In this document: positions 1 to 9,173 of the stretch, piece after piece | How the letters are laid out: each line of letters opens with the position of its first letter | How positions within the stretch are numbered: the stretch's first letter is position 1 | Source: Phycisphaeraceae bacterium | GTDB taxonomy: Bacteria > Planctomycetota > Phycisphaerae > Phycisphaerales > UBA1924 | Direction: 5' to 3' | Assembly: GCA_007693965.1 (NCBI GenBank) | Contig: RECQ01000040.1 | Coordinates: 25,788 to 89,787 of the forward strand | Length of the DNA stretch: 64,000 bases | Notes under the pieces: generated by a model | The model's database searches: none | What the model saw: only the letters and a program-made list of their open reading frames with translations | Told to the model about the DNA's origin: nothing | Program-made: the position numbers and the translations under genes

Positions 1-402
1 GTCGTCGAAATTGATGTTGACAACGCGATAGGTTCCTTCGGCCCGCAGATCATCAGCGCGGGCGATGAGGTCGTTGAGCTCCTCGAGATCCCGGTGGGCG
101 AGCTCGATGACGCGAAGGGCGACCGCCCTGTCGCGGCGGGTCTGCGCGAGCTGCTGCTCCACATCAGAGAGATGGGTGCGGACCTCGGCGATGCGGCTGG
201 GGTACTGCGACTCCAGGCTGCGGAGCTGGGCCCGCATTGCGATGGGGTCCTCGATTCTGTCGTCGATGACCTTGATGACTCTGTCCTTGGTCTGGGTGGC
301 GAGGGCGCCCACGCGATCCGGGCCGGCGATGACCACCGCCGCGCCGGTGACGAGACCGCCGATCACCCCGATGCGGATGACTGTCTTGACGATGCCGGCC
401 AT
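1..402 (-). CDS. Membrane-anchored coiled-coil protein, partial (3' end outside window)
   Basis: The open frame runs from an ATG at 402 to the window edge without a stop (134 codons seen). A GAAAGGGAAAA stretch just upstream is a plausible ribosome binding site. Residues 5-27 form one hydrophobic segment (VIRIGVIGGLVTGAAVVIAG), which looks like a signal anchor. About residues 50-125 are rich in Glu, Arg, Gln and Leu with heptad character (RAQLRSLESQYPSRIAEVRT), so a coiled coil outside or along the membrane is likely. No enzymatic motif is visible and I do not recognise the family. It is divergent from the sigma factor/kinase pair at 735-3955, so a link to that signalling unit is possible but unproven. 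Confidence 0.6.
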   Translation of the reverse strand, partial: MAGIVKTVIRIGVIGGLVTGAAVVIAGPDRVGALATQTKDRVIKVIDDRIEDPIAMRAQLRSLESQYPSRIAEVRTHLSDVEQQLAQTRRDRAVALRVIELAHRDLEELNDLIARADDLRAEGTYRVVNINFDD

Positions 403-734
403 AGCTTTTCCCTTTCATCGATCGTCATGCTGCCGGGAGCCGTCCGAACCGTTCGGGGCTCCCCGCACGTCCGACTTCTACGGAATCGCCATGCTGCGAT
501 TTCACCGGCAGCGCTCCACGACTGTCCGAAATCCGGGCGGGCCCGCTTTTCGGACCATGGACAGCGTTCTCATGTCGCAGATTGGTTGAATCGGGACGTG
601 GCGCCGGCCATTGAGTGGGTATCCTTGCCGTGACGGAACACGGGCGCGAAAGTCGGCAGGCCCTTTCAGGAAGGAGGGGTGAAGGACCGGCTCTGTGGAG
701 GAGCCGCGCCGCCGCCCCCGCGAAGAGGCACGCC
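403..734. other. Divergent intergenic region without a gene
   Basis: This 332-bp gap separates the divergent genes at 402 (minus) and 735 (plus) and must carry both promoters, but no clear -35/-10 pair stands out. A small hairpin (CGGCTC/GAGCCG) lies near 690-706, close to the sigma-factor start. Open frames here lack coding character. Confidence 0.4.
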
Positions 735-1487
735 ATGCTCAATACGCTGACAACCAGCTTCGTCGCGCGCCTCCGGGCTCGCGATGAAACCGCCTGGTAC
801 GAACTGTGGGAAACATTCGGTCCCGTGCTGCGGGCCCAGCTCACCAAGTGGGGCCGGGGACGCGTCGGCTCCGAGACGGTTCGCGATCTTTCCCAGGAGA
901 CGCTCGCCGCACTTTCCGACTCGATTGATCACTACGACCCTTCCCGCGGCGCCCGCTTTTCGACGTGGCTGCTGGCCATCGCCAAGCACGTGCTGGGAGA
1001 CGAGATGGACCGGCGGATGGCGCTCAAGCGGGGCGGCGGGCGGCGCAACGTGGGGCTGGACGAGACCTGGATGCGTCCCGGCGATGGCCCCTCCCCCGAC
1101 GCTGATTACGAGGCGGCCATCTTCCGTGCCAAGGTCGAGGCGGCGATCAGGATGACGGAGAAGGAGTGCGATTTCGTCGACTTCTCGATCTACCAGATGC
1201 GCGTCCTGGATGGCGTGCCCGGAAAGGACGTAGCGACGAGCCTGGGCATGAGCGAGCCCACCGTGAGCCGCCGGCTCACCAAGGTCCGCTCACTGATGCG
1301 GGCGCGCCTGACGGAAGTCATCCGGCTGTACAGCTTCACGGAGGAGGAGGCGGCCGAGGCCGAGCGAAACGGACTGGCCCTGAATCCCACAAAAGCGGAC
1401 GACGCCCTGTTCGACGAGGCGATCGCGGAGATCTACCACAAGCAGCAGGAGCTGCGACGCGAGGACGAGGCAAACGCACTCGGCTGA
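735..1487 (+). CDS. ECF-like RNA polymerase sigma factor (sigma-70 family)
   Basis: A 250-residue sigma-70-family protein that would direct RNA polymerase to a target regulon. Region 2 is visible around residues 50-95 (DLSQETLAALSDSIDHY, then FSTWLLAIAKHVLGDEMDRR). Region 4, a helix-turn-helix, lies near residues 155-195 (RVLDGVPGKDVATSLGMSEP, then TVSRRLTKVRSLMRARL). I chose the ATG at 735 because AGAGGC precedes it at normal spacing; a longer frame to 615 has no good ribosome site and no sigma-like sequence. The protein is longer than a minimal ECF factor because of about 50 acidic C-terminal residues. It sits 47 bp upstream of a membrane kinase on the same strand, so co-transcription and kinase-linked control, as known for planctomycete ECF groups, are reasonable inferences. 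Confidence 0.85.
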   Translation: MLNTLTTSFVARLRARDETAWYELWETFGPVLRAQLTKWGRGRVGSETVRDLSQETLAALSDSIDHYDPSRGARFSTWLLAIAKHVLGDEMDRRMALKRGGGRRNVGLDETWMRPGDGPSPDADYEAAIFRAKVEAAIRMTEKECDFVDFSIYQMRVLDGVPGKDVATSLGMSEPTVSRRLTKVRSLMRARLTEVIRLYSFTEEEAAEAERNGLALNPTKADDALFDEAIAEIYHKQQELRREDEANALG

Positions 1488-1534
1488 GCTGATCCGGACG
1501 GAGCGGCGGGCGACCGAGCCCGAGAGGAACCATC

Positions 1535-3955
1535 ATGAACATCATCGGAGGCTTGCTGCTCTCGATTCTCGCGGTCGTCGTCGCCGTCATGGCGGTGATC
1601 TACATCATCGTGCCCGTCTTTCGCGCCATCGGCTGGATCATCCGTCAGGTCTACAACTTCATCACCGGCGTGATCGGCGATCTGCTGCGCATCATCGGGT
1701 CGGTCGTCACGCTGCTCTTCTTCATTCCGCTCGTGGTTCTCAACGTGATCATCGGGCGCTGGTCGGCGGCGGCGCACTTCGGCGCCGCCATTCAGCAGGA
1801 GGTGGTGAGCGTCGGTCGATGCTTTTACCGCGTTCTCATCGGTCATCCCGCGCGGCTCTTCGGGCTGACGGCGCTGACGGAGGGCCTGGAGAAGCGTCTC
1901 CCCGAGGCGATGGCCAAGGCCCCCACTTCCGACAAGCCCTCGAAGCGCACCGGCGTTTTCGAGGGCTACCAGATTGTCGGCTCGCTTCGCGGCGGCGGAT
2001 CTGGCGCCAAGATCTACATCGCCGAGCCGGACGCCACCAAGCGGGCCATCTTCGCGCGTTCCGGGGTGACGGATGTCGATCAGGTCGTCATCAAGTCGTT
2101 CAGTCTGCGCGACGGATCGAGCCTGCCGCAGATCATCCGTGAGAGCCGGGCGCTGGAGGCCGCGAAGGAGATCGGCCTGGTGCTCGAACACTCGATGGAC
2201 GAGCACCGCTTTCATTACGTCATGCCGTATGTCCCGGGCGACAGCCTGGGCGTGGTGACGCACCGGCTGCACGACGCCTCGGGCTCCGAAGGTCTGAACG
2301 ACAAGGCGCTGCGAGAGGGCGTCGGCTACGTCGCCGACCTTGTGCGGACGCTCGATCGATACCACCGGGGCGGTCTTTGGCACAAGGACGTGAAGCCGGA
2401 CAACATCATCGTCTCAGGCGGACAGGCCCACCTGGTCGATCTCGGGCTCGTGACGCCTCTGCGCTCGGCGATGACGCTGACGACGCATGGCACCGAGTAT
2501 TTCCGCGACCCCGAGCTGGTGCGGATGGCGCTCAAGGGCGTGAAGGTGCACGAGGTGGATGGCGGTCGGTTCGATGTGTACGCCGCCGGCGCGGTGCTGT
2601 ACGCGGTCATCGAGAACTCCTTCCCGGCTCATGGCGGACTGTCGCAGGTCTCGAAGCGTTGTCCGGAGGCGCTGCGCTGGATCATCCGTCGGGCCATGAC
2701 CGATTACGACCGGCGCTACGCCACCGCCGCCGAGTTGCTGGAGGACATGAACTTCGTTCTGGCGGCGACGGATCCTTTCTCGATCAAGCCCAAGGACCTT
2801 CCCAGCATGGCCGGGGGCGCTGCCGAGGTGGCCGATCCTGAGCCTGAGGCGGATCCTTTCGACGACTTCGCGCCAACGCCGCGACCTGCCCCTGCGGCGG
2901 CGGGCTCGCCCCGTCCGCCTCGCGAGGAGGGCGAAGGGTTCGAGGTCGCGGGCGTGGGAGTCGGCGTCGGTTCGCGCGGCCCTTTCGCCCGGGCGGGGCG
3001 TTTTTCGGTCGACGAGCACGGCGATCCGGTCACTCCCGCGGGCGCCGCGACGCGTGGGCGTCGGGCGCCCCGGCTGCTCGTCACAGACTGGTGGACCGGT
3101 CGGTATACGACCGATGCGCCGCCTGCGCCTGCGCCGGCGCCTCGCGCCGCGGCTCGGCCGCATCGGCCGGCCGGCAAACGCGCACCGGCGCAGGAGCAAC
3201 TTCGCAGCGCCCGCGCCCGTATGGAGGCAGCGCGCGAACGTGCCCAGGTGCGCATGTCGCGCCACAACGAGCGCTACAGCAACAAGCCGAACGTGGGTGT
3301 GGCGATCGCGCTCTTCGTCTTCCTCGGGATGTGCGTGCTCGTCGCCGGCGCCGTGGTGATGAAGGGGCTGAATGAGCCGAGCGGAGCGGTTGCGGCGGGC
3401 GAGGGCGACAACGCCGAGTCGGTCGGCCACTCCGAACGAATCGACATCCGCGTCGGCAACCTTCGCGAGTCGCTTGACGATGTGTCGCGCCGCGTGGCGC
3501 AGAAGCTGGCTTCGGCCGGCGTGCAGTTCGGCGACCTGGGCGTGCAGTGGGAAGAGTTGGCCCAGACATCCGAGGGGGCCGTTCCCTCACCGACCGGCCG
3601 GTGGCTGGTGCTCAACGATGTCCGAGATCGGGCCGACGAGGAGACGATGGCCCGGATCGCCTTCGGCGCCCAGATGCTGGAGTCCTTCGGCTTCGATCTC
3701 GTCGGGATTGGAGAGGATCCGGAAGACATCGAGCTCAGCGCCATGGCCCGCAAGACGATCGGCCAGGGGCGTCCGGACAGCGCGGAGACCACGGGCCGCA
3801 TCACCACGTGGCTGGAGAGCCGCGAGGGCGACCTGGGCGGCCTGATCTGGCTTTTCTGGTCGCTGGACGGTGAGAGCGTCGCCTACGAGGCTCTCTCGAC
3901 GAGCCAGGAGCAGCGAGAGCTGGCCGGACGCCTGCTCGGCGTCGTGCTCCAATAA
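1535..3955 (+). CDS. Membrane-embedded Ser/Thr protein kinase-like protein
   Basis: An 806-residue protein with two N-terminal hydrophobic segments (about residues 5-30 and 50-75), a kinase-fold domain (about 144-410), a long Pro/Ala/Arg-rich linker, a third membrane segment (about 587-609, VAIALFVFLGMCVLVAGAVV) and a C-terminal domain of about 180 residues that I do not recognise. Kinase signatures are a glycine-rich loop (GSLRGGGSGAKIY), the VVIK lysine, HKDVKPDNII near residue 283 in place of HRD, and DLG near residue 301 in place of DFG. Catalytic Asp, Asn and Lys are all present, so activity is plausible. It directly follows a sigma factor gene. The unusual points are the N-terminal membrane hairpin and the unknown C-terminal sensor-like domain. 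Confidence 0.85.
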   Translation: MNIIGGLLLSILAVVVAVMAVIYIIVPVFRAIGWIIRQVYNFITGVIGDLLRIIGSVVTLLFFIPLVVLNVIIGRWSAAAHFGAAIQQEVVSVGRCFYRVLIGHPARLFGLTALTEGLEKRLPEAMAKAPTSDKPSKRTGVFEGYQIVGSLRGGGSGAKIYIAEPDATKRAIFARSGVTDVDQVVIKSFSLRDGSSLPQIIRESRALEAAKEIGLVLEHSMDEHRFHYVMPYVPGDSLGVVTHRLHDASGSEGLNDKALREGVGYVADLVRTLDRYHRGGLWHKDVKPDNIIVSGGQAHLVDLGLVTPLRSAMTLTTHGTEYFRDPELVRMALKGVKVHEVDGGRFDVYAAGAVLYAVIENSFPAHGGLSQVSKRCPEALRWIIRRAMTDYDRRYATAAELLEDMNFVLAATDPFSIKPKDLPSMAGGAAEVADPEPEADPFDDFAPTPRPAPAAAGSPRPPREEGEGFEVAGVGVGVGSRGPFARAGRFSVDEHGDPVTPAGAATRGRRAPRLLVTDWWTGRYTTDAPPAPAPAPRAAARPHRPAGKRAPAQEQLRSARARMEAARERAQVRMSRHNERYSNKPNVGVAIALFVFLGMCVLVAGAVVMKGLNEPSGAVAAGEGDNAESVGHSERIDIRVGNLRESLDDVSRRVAQKLASAGVQFGDLGVQWEELAQTSEGAVPSPTGRWLVLNDVRDRADEETMARIAFGAQMLESFGFDLVGIGEDPEDIELSAMARKTIGQGRPDSAETTGRITTWLESREGDLGGLIWLFWSLDGESVAYEALSTSQEQRELAGRLLGVVLQ

Positions 3956-3989
3956 CCCCCTCCCGGCGCGAAGTTTGCACCCGGTGTGC

Positions 3990-4019
3990 TTGACGCGGGT
4001 TGACGGTGGGGTCTACCCT
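3990..4019 (+). promoter_or_regulatory. Possible sigma-70-type promoter of the cysC-cysQ unit
   Basis: TTGACG at 3990 and TACCCT at 4014 are separated by 18 bases and lie about 60 bp before the APS kinase start. A second TTGACG occurs at 4000. This is a pattern match only; planctomycete promoter consensus is poorly defined. Confidence 0.3.
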
Positions 4020-4078
4020 CCCTCCCCCTGTGGCCACGGGCCGCGGAACTGTTTCGTATCCATCAACTGGGGAGAGAA

Positions 4079-4702
4079 ATGTCTGAAATCAAGGCCACGA
4101 ATATCACATGGCACGAGGGAGACCTGAAGCGCGATGAGCGCTGGAAATCACTCAAGTGCAACGGCGCCACGCTCTGGTTCACCGGGCTCTCCGCCTCGGG
4201 CAAGAGCACGATCGCCTCGGCGCTGGAGCAGGTGCTGGTGACGCAGGGCGTCAACTGCTACCGCCTCGATGGCGACAACGTTCGCCACGGTCTGAACAAG
4301 AACCTGGGCTTCAGCGCTGAAGATCGCGCCGAGAACATCCGACGCATCGGCGAAGTGGCGAAGCTCTTCGCCGACGCGGGCGCGGTGGCGCTCACGAGCT
4401 TCATCAGCCCGTACCGCGCCGATCGGGACCTGTGCCGCACGTTGCACGCCGATACGAAACTGCCCTTCTACGAGGTGTACGTCGATACGCCGCTGGAAGT
4501 GTGCGAACAGCGCGACCCGAAGGGTCTCTACAAGAAGGCTCGTGCGGGTGAGATCAAGGGATTCACCGGCATCGACGATCCCTACGAGGCGCCGGAGAAG
4601 CCTGAGCTCGTTCTCAAGACCGCGGATCACTCCGTGGAGGAGTGCGTGCAGCAGTGCATCGACTTCCTCGCCAAGCAGGGCGTTGTGTCGGTTCGTCGTT
4701 GA
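4079..4702 (+). CDS. cysC: Adenylyl-sulfate (APS) kinase
   Basis: Phosphorylates adenosine 5'-phosphosulfate to PAPS, the sulfate donor for sulfotransferases. The 207-residue protein has the P-loop GLSASGKST (36-44), the APS-binding stretch [16 protein letters not shown] (64-79), the FISPYRADR motif (108-116) around the conserved Ser, and the [19 protein letters not shown] tail motif. GGGGAGAG precedes the ATG at good spacing. The phosphonucleotidase gene follows after 57 bp. No APS or PAPS reductase is present in the window, and the gene opens a locus with five sulfotransferases. A role in making PAPS for polysaccharide sulfation rather than cysteine synthesis is therefore the better inference. 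Confidence 0.95.
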   Translation: MSEIKATNITWHEGDLKRDERWKSLKCNGATLWFTGLSASGKSTIASALEQVLVTQGVNCYRLDGDNVRHGLNKNLGFSAEDRAENIRRIGEVAKLFADAGAVALTSFISPYRADRDLCRTLHADTKLPFYEVYVDTPLEVCEQRDPKGLYKKARAGEIKGFTGIDDPYEAPEKPELVLKTADHSVEECVQQCIDFLAKQGVVSVRR

Positions 4703-4759
4703 TCAGCTTTCTCACTTTTCTCGGCATTCGACCAACGCAAAGTCGGCACGGAGCACGCG

Positions 4760-5809
4760 ATGCAGCATGAGGTTGACTACGACCACCGGCTTGCGGCGGC
4801 GCGAAAGGCGGTCGCGGACGCATGCGTGGTCTGCAGAAGCGTCCAGCGCGATCTGGAGCAGATCCGAGCCGTCACCAAGGATGATCGCAGCCCCGTCACC
4901 GTGGCCGACTGGGCCAGCCAGGCTGTGATCGTGCGCCGGCTCCGCGAGGAGTTGGGGCATGTGAACATGGTCGCGGAGGAGAAGGCCGATGCGCTGCGTC
5001 AGGCCACGAACGCGACACAACTCGAGCGCGTGCTGGAGGCGGTGCGTCTGGTGTGGCCCGACGCCACCGCCGATGACGTGCTGGACGCCATTGATCACGG
5101 GCACGACATGCCCGAGGGCAAGTCCTCTGAGGCGCCCGGAGCCATCTTCTGGACGCTCGACCCAATTGACGGGACCAAGGGCTTCATGCGTGGCGAGCAG
5201 TATGCGATCAGCCTGGCGTGGATTGAGGCGGGCGAGTCGGTGCTGGGAATTCTCGGCTGCCCGAACCTCTCCGCTGACTTCTCGCACCCTTTCGATCAGC
5301 CCGATGCGCACGGGTGCGTCTATTTCGCCTACAAGGGGACCGGGGTGTGGGAGGCGCCCGCCGACGATCCGGACGCGGCGCCGCTGCACATACGCCGGCT
5401 GGAGCCCGCTGACGGCGAACCGATTCGGGTGTGCGAATCGGTCGAGACCGGGCACTCGAAACAGGACGACACCGCGCGGATCCTCGAGATTGTGGGGGCG
5501 ACCGAAGAGCCGAGCCGGCTGGACAGCCAGGCGAAGTATGCCGTGGTGGCTCGGGGCCAGGCGGATGCGTACCTGCGTATGCCGACCCGAAAGGGGTATG
5601 TGGAGCGGATCTGGGACCACGCCGCCGGGGCCATTATCGCCTCGGAGGCGGGGTGCGCTGTGACAGACATCGCTGGACGCTCCCTCGATTTCGGGCGCGG
5701 CCGCGGTCTGGAGGGGAACAGGGGAATCGTGTGCGCCCCGGCCCGGCCGCATGGGAAAATCATCGGCGCCATCAGGGATCTGGGGCTGGACGCCGAGCCG
5801 ACGGAGTGA
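4760..5809 (+). CDS. cysQ: 3'(2'),5'-bisphosphate nucleotidase (inositol monophosphatase superfamily)
   Basis: Predicted to hydrolyse PAP, the product of PAPS-dependent sulfotransferases, to AMP, relieving product inhibition. Metal-binding motifs of the superfamily are VAEE (71-74), DPIDGTKGF (134-142) and WDHAAGAII near 284-292. The length (349 residues) and the insert between the first two motifs resemble eukaryotic and plant HAL2/SAL1-type nucleotidases more than short E. coli CysQ. GGAG lies 6 bases before the ATG. It is co-directional with the APS kinase gene, giving paired PAPS synthesis and PAP removal. A bifunctional inositol polyphosphate phosphatase activity cannot be excluded. Confidence 0.9.
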   Translation: MQHEVDYDHRLAAARKAVADACVVCRSVQRDLEQIRAVTKDDRSPVTVADWASQAVIVRRLREELGHVNMVAEEKADALRQATNATQLERVLEAVRLVWPDATADDVLDAIDHGHDMPEGKSSEAPGAIFWTLDPIDGTKGFMRGEQYAISLAWIEAGESVLGILGCPNLSADFSHPFDQPDAHGCVYFAYKGTGVWEAPADDPDAAPLHIRRLEPADGEPIRVCESVETGHSKQDDTARILEIVGATEEPSRLDSQAKYAVVARGQADAYLRMPTRKGYVERIWDHAAGAIIASEAGCAVTDIAGRSLDFGRGRGLEGNRGIVCAPARPHGKIIGAIRDLGLDAEPTE

Positions 5810-6133
5810 CTTCTGTGTGAAGCCGCTTCCGACGAGACGCGCAATGTCAGCGCGGCGATCTGCGAAATCGCCACCGTACCCGTGGAAAACATTCAAGCTC
5901 GCTGAACCCGACGCGCCGATAATCAGTATTATCATCAAGATCTCTCTCTCCTCCAGCGGGGCGCCGTTCTAGCGATGGCGCCCTGCTTTTCTCATCCAGA
6001 CCCCCCGCCGCGTCCCGGCATGCCCTCTGCGAGGCGTTCTGAGCGAACGCAGGAGCTTTCCCCGGGGTTGTTCAGGGTGTTTCGATGAAGGGGTGGAGTG
6101 AGTTCGGACACGCGGGGAAAAAGGAGAGGGCGC
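5810..6133. other. Intergenic region without a gene
   Basis: This 324-bp gap between the nucleotidase and the epimerase contains the hairpin annotated at 5955-5995. The short frames in it have no recognisable protein, and no other structure was seen. Confidence 0.4.
5955..5995 (+). terminator. Probable rho-independent terminator after cysQ
   Basis: Arms GGGCGCC (5959-5965) and GGCGCCC (5977-5983) flank an 11-base loop, and the stem extends by AGC/GCT past a mismatch. A TTTT run follows at 5987. It lies about 150 bp past the cysQ stop and before the next plus-strand gene. Confidence 0.55.
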
Positions 6134-7135
6134 ATGACCGACGCCGGTGGTGAACCTGTTCAGGGCGGCGCATCGTTGGTGACCGGAGGAGCGGGCTTCA
6201 TCGGGTCGCACGTGGTCGAGGCGCTGCTCGATCGCGGTTCGCATGTCGTCGCGCTCGACAACTTCGACCCGTTCTATGACATCGCGATCAAGCGGCGGAC
6301 GCTGGAGGAGATCAGCGGTCATCGCCGCGCGGCGAACTTCGAGTTCATCGAGGGGGATATCTGCGACAAGGAGTTGGTCGAGAATCTGTTCAGCGCTCAT
6401 CGGTTCGAGACGGTGGTGCACCTCGCCGCCCGAGCCGGCGTGCGTCCGAGCATCCAGCAGCCTGCGCTGTATGCGCAGGTGAACGTCGTGGGCACGACGA
6501 ATCTTCTCGAAGCGGCGCGATTGCACGGGTGCAGGCGATTCGCGCTGGCGTCATCCAGCAGCGTGTACGGCAACAACGAGAAGACGCCGTTTTCGGAAGA
6601 GGACGATGTCAGCCGGCCGATCAGTCCATACGCCGCCACGAAGCGCTCTTGTGAACTGATCGCGAATACATACCACCATCTCTACAGCCTTCCGATCGCG
6701 TGCCTGCGGTTCTTCACCGTCTTCGGTCCGAGGCAGCGCCCGGATCTGGCCATTTCGCGTTTCCTGGGGCTGATCGCGTCGGAGCAGAGGATCCCAATGT
6801 TCGGCGATGGCTCCAGCAGCCGCGACTACACCTACATCGATGACATCGTCGCAGGCGTGTTGAGCGCGTGCGACCGGGTGGAGGCGCATGGCTGTCGCAT
6901 CTGGAATCTCGGCGGCAGCCGCCCGATCACGCTGGCGGACATGATCGAACAGGTGGCGGCGGTGGTCGGGAAGCGCGCCATTGTTGAGCGGCTGCCCATG
7001 CAGGCGGGCGACGTCAGCCGGACCTGGGCGGACCTGACGCGAAGCGGCCGCGAGCTTGACTACGCCCCGGGCACGCCCTTCACCGAGGGGCTGGAGCGAC
7101 AGTGGTCGTGGATGAAGGGGCGTCGTCCTTCGTAG
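6134..7135 (+). CDS. NAD-dependent epimerase, probable UDP-glucuronate 4-epimerase
   Basis: Short-chain dehydrogenase/epimerase of 333 residues, predicted to interconvert UDP-glucuronate and UDP-galacturonate. Seen are the Rossmann motif GGAGFIGS (18-25), the catalytic YAATK (Tyr166, Lys170) and the LDNFDPFYDIAIKRRTL segment, which is characteristic of the UDP-glucuronate epimerase (LspL/CapI/GAE) branch. AAGGAGAG lies just before the ATG at 6134, so the upstream extension is rejected. Its 3' end overlaps the convergent gene at 7080-9173 by 56 bp. Together with the UDP-glucose dehydrogenase and UDP-xylose synthase at 32-34.5 kb it supplies acidic sugars to the polysaccharide. Confidence 0.88.
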   Translation: MTDAGGEPVQGGASLVTGGAGFIGSHVVEALLDRGSHVVALDNFDPFYDIAIKRRTLEEISGHRRAANFEFIEGDICDKELVENLFSAHRFETVVHLAARAGVRPSIQQPALYAQVNVVGTTNLLEAARLHGCRRFALASSSSVYGNNEKTPFSEEDDVSRPISPYAATKRSCELIANTYHHLYSLPIACLRFFTVFGPRQRPDLAISRFLGLIASEQRIPMFGDGSSSRDYTYIDDIVAGVLSACDRVEAHGCRIWNLGGSRPITLADMIEQVAAVVGKRAIVERLPMQAGDVSRTWADLTRSGRELDYAPGTPFTEGLERQWSWMKGRRPS

Positions 7136-9173
7136 GCTTCGCGGCCGGCTTCGCCGGTGCGGGTCTGTTCTCGCGCGACTCGGAGCCGGCCGGCGTCGGC
7201 TCACCGGGATGGGTGGCGCGTTCTGTCGCAGGCGTGAAGTTCTTCATGATGCGTCCGTTGGACGGGATCATGATCAACCGACCGGGCCGAAGCTCCACAA
7301 TCTGCATCTCGACGCCGGACTGGCCGACGGTCCCACCTTGCCGCACTGCCGGGCCGGCGCGTCGTGTCGTCCGGGCCGTGGGTTGTGGCAACTGCTGCTG
7401 GTCCGGGGTTATGTGGGCCATCTGATGACCCTCACCGGCCATGCCGAGCAGGTTGTTGGGAACCGTGTTGAGCCAGCTCTTCGCGGCCCGCCAGGATGGA
7501 TCGAAGATCGACCGACGCCACAGGACGGGCACGTATCCCATATCGAGCATGTTCTCGACATCGTTCACAAGCTCCTGATTCGTCGGCTCTCGACCGAGGG
7601 CGTTTTCCAGGCGGGTGTGCATGACACCGACCCAGGTTTCATGTCCGGGGAGGAGGAAGTCGGCCAGATAGAATGGAGTCGTCAACTGGCGCGCGTCTGC
7701 GGGGTCCACATCGAAGCGTGCCGTGACGTACAGATCAAACCATGTGGGCGCAAGAGTGTGGAAGAGATCGGCGCTGCGGCCTTCAGTCACGAACCGGACA
7801 TGGGGATGCCGCTCCTGCATCATCTCGATGCGCTCGTACACCTCCCACAGGGCGGACTTGAACACCGCGTCCAGGCCGATGACCGTGGCGCCTGCCTGGA
7901 CCGCCAGGTCGAGCTCGCGAAGCACCGCGTCCATGTGCTCGGAGTTGTCCATCTCAATCCGCTCCGCGTGGGGCGTATCCCACTGATCCATGTATTCGGA
8001 GGACCGCCCCCACCACAGCCCGAGTTCGACGCCGGCCTGCGAAAATCTGCGAAGCTGCTGAGGCGCATTTCTGAGCATGGCGCCTTCCGACGCCGAGGTC
8101 ATCCAGTTGGATGTGAATTGGAACGGGAAGTTGTTCTCCCTGTTCTCGTGGTACACGCCGGATGGCGCCCACAACATGAGCCGCTCGGGCCCGTTCTGGA
8201 TTTCGTTGAATATATTGTCGACCCACGGCTTCCAGCCGTGCAGATCCGGGCGAAACCTGTTGGGGCCCGCGAAGCCGAATTTGTTGTCCGCAGACGCTCT
8301 CCAGGCGCCCGCCACCGTGACGCCCAGCACCGGGCGCGGATCGCGCGAGTAGCGGACGCCGCCATAGAGCGATCGGAAGTAGTCTCGATAGGGCAGGAGC
8401 GTGCGGACCCACTCCTCGGGGTTCCTGGTGACACGAACTGACACGACGTAGGTGCGTCGCTCCCCGGGCGCGAGGAATGATTCGTCCCGGATTCGGGATC
8501 CGGGATTTTCATTCCCGAAATTGTCGAATCGGAACTGGACGGCCCAGCCGCGCCCCCCCTCCCCCACCGAGCTGCCGCCGCCCGGGCTCCACATTTCGGT
8601 GCGAACCTGGTGCTTGTACTCGAGCATCGGATACTGCAGACTCACGCCGACGGCGATGTCATCGTTGCGCATGACGAAGACAGGCGAGTACCACCTGTTG
8701 GGGTAGGTCCAAGCGCTGTAGGCGCGCGGCTGGCGCGTGTCACCGACCGCCGGTTTGCCGTCGAAGCGAAAATCCTGGTACGTGATCTGCTGACCGAGCG
8801 TGAGGACGCCGACTTCGACAGCGCCGAGTGCTTTCGGGGTCGAGCTCGAGTTGTGATAAGAGTACACCAGATCGAAGCCCGTCGGTTGAGGACGACGCTC
8901 GATCGTGGGTGTGATGGTGTTGTGCTCAGGATTGGCGACGTGCAGCTTGCGGTCGCGCTGCATGAGGATGGGGGCGCCGGTGGACGCGTCCCGCATTTCG
9001 ATCTTGCCCTGCTGTACGGTTGTGTTGACGATCGCTTGCCCGCTTTCGAGCACGGGGATCTGCTGTGCGCAGGCGACGCCGCAGAGAAGCGTTGCGATCA
9101 CCAGGCATCGACCTATCACCATCACATGCTGGAACATGGCTCCTCCTACGATGGCCACCCGCGTCCGATTCAT
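7080..9173 (-). CDS. Secreted protein, possible glycoside-hydrolase-like TIM-barrel protein
   Basis: A 697-residue exported protein. AGGAG lies 7 bases before the ATG at 9173, and residues 1-37 form a signal peptide ending LLCGVACA/QQ. Residues 40-260 look beta-rich. Residues about 270-560 carry features of sugar-active TIM barrels: GVELGLWWGRSSEYMDQWDT, a 'TVIGLDAVFK' strand with Asp, and 'VRFVTEGRSADLF' with Glu. The last 100 residues are Pro/Thr/Ala-rich with a basic stretch and look disordered. I cannot name a CAZy family. Its position at the edge of a polysaccharide locus suggests processing of an extracellular glycan; that is inference. A start at 9137 (GGAGGA only 3 bases away) is an alternative. 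The 3' end overlaps the epimerase gene. Confidence 0.7.
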   Translation of the reverse strand: MNRTRVAIVGGAMFQHVMVIGRCLVIATLLCGVACAQQIPVLESGQAIVNTTVQQGKIEMRDASTGAPILMQRDRKLHVANPEHNTITPTIERRPQPTGFDLVYSYHNSSSTPKALGAVEVGVLTLGQQITYQDFRFDGKPAVGDTRQPRAYSAWTYPNRWYSPVFVMRNDDIAVGVSLQYPMLEYKHQVRTEMWSPGGGSSVGEGGRGWAVQFRFDNFGNENPGSRIRDESFLAPGERRTYVVSVRVTRNPEEWVRTLLPYRDYFRSLYGGVRYSRDPRPVLGVTVAGAWRASADNKFGFAGPNRFRPDLHGWKPWVDNIFNEIQNGPERLMLWAPSGVYHENRENNFPFQFTSNWMTSASEGAMLRNAPQQLRRFSQAGVELGLWWGRSSEYMDQWDTPHAERIEMDNSEHMDAVLRELDLAVQAGATVIGLDAVFKSALWEVYERIEMMQERHPHVRFVTEGRSADLFHTLAPTWFDLYVTARFDVDPADARQLTTPFYLADFLLPGHETWVGVMHTRLENALGREPTNQELVNDVENMLDMGYVPVLWRRSIFDPSWRAAKSWLNTVPNNLLGMAGEGHQMAHITPDQQQLPQPTARTTRRAGPAVRQGGTVGQSGVEMQIVELRPGRLIMIPSNGRIMKNFTPATERATHPGEPTPAGSESRENRPAPAKPAAKPTKDDAPSSTTTVAPAPR

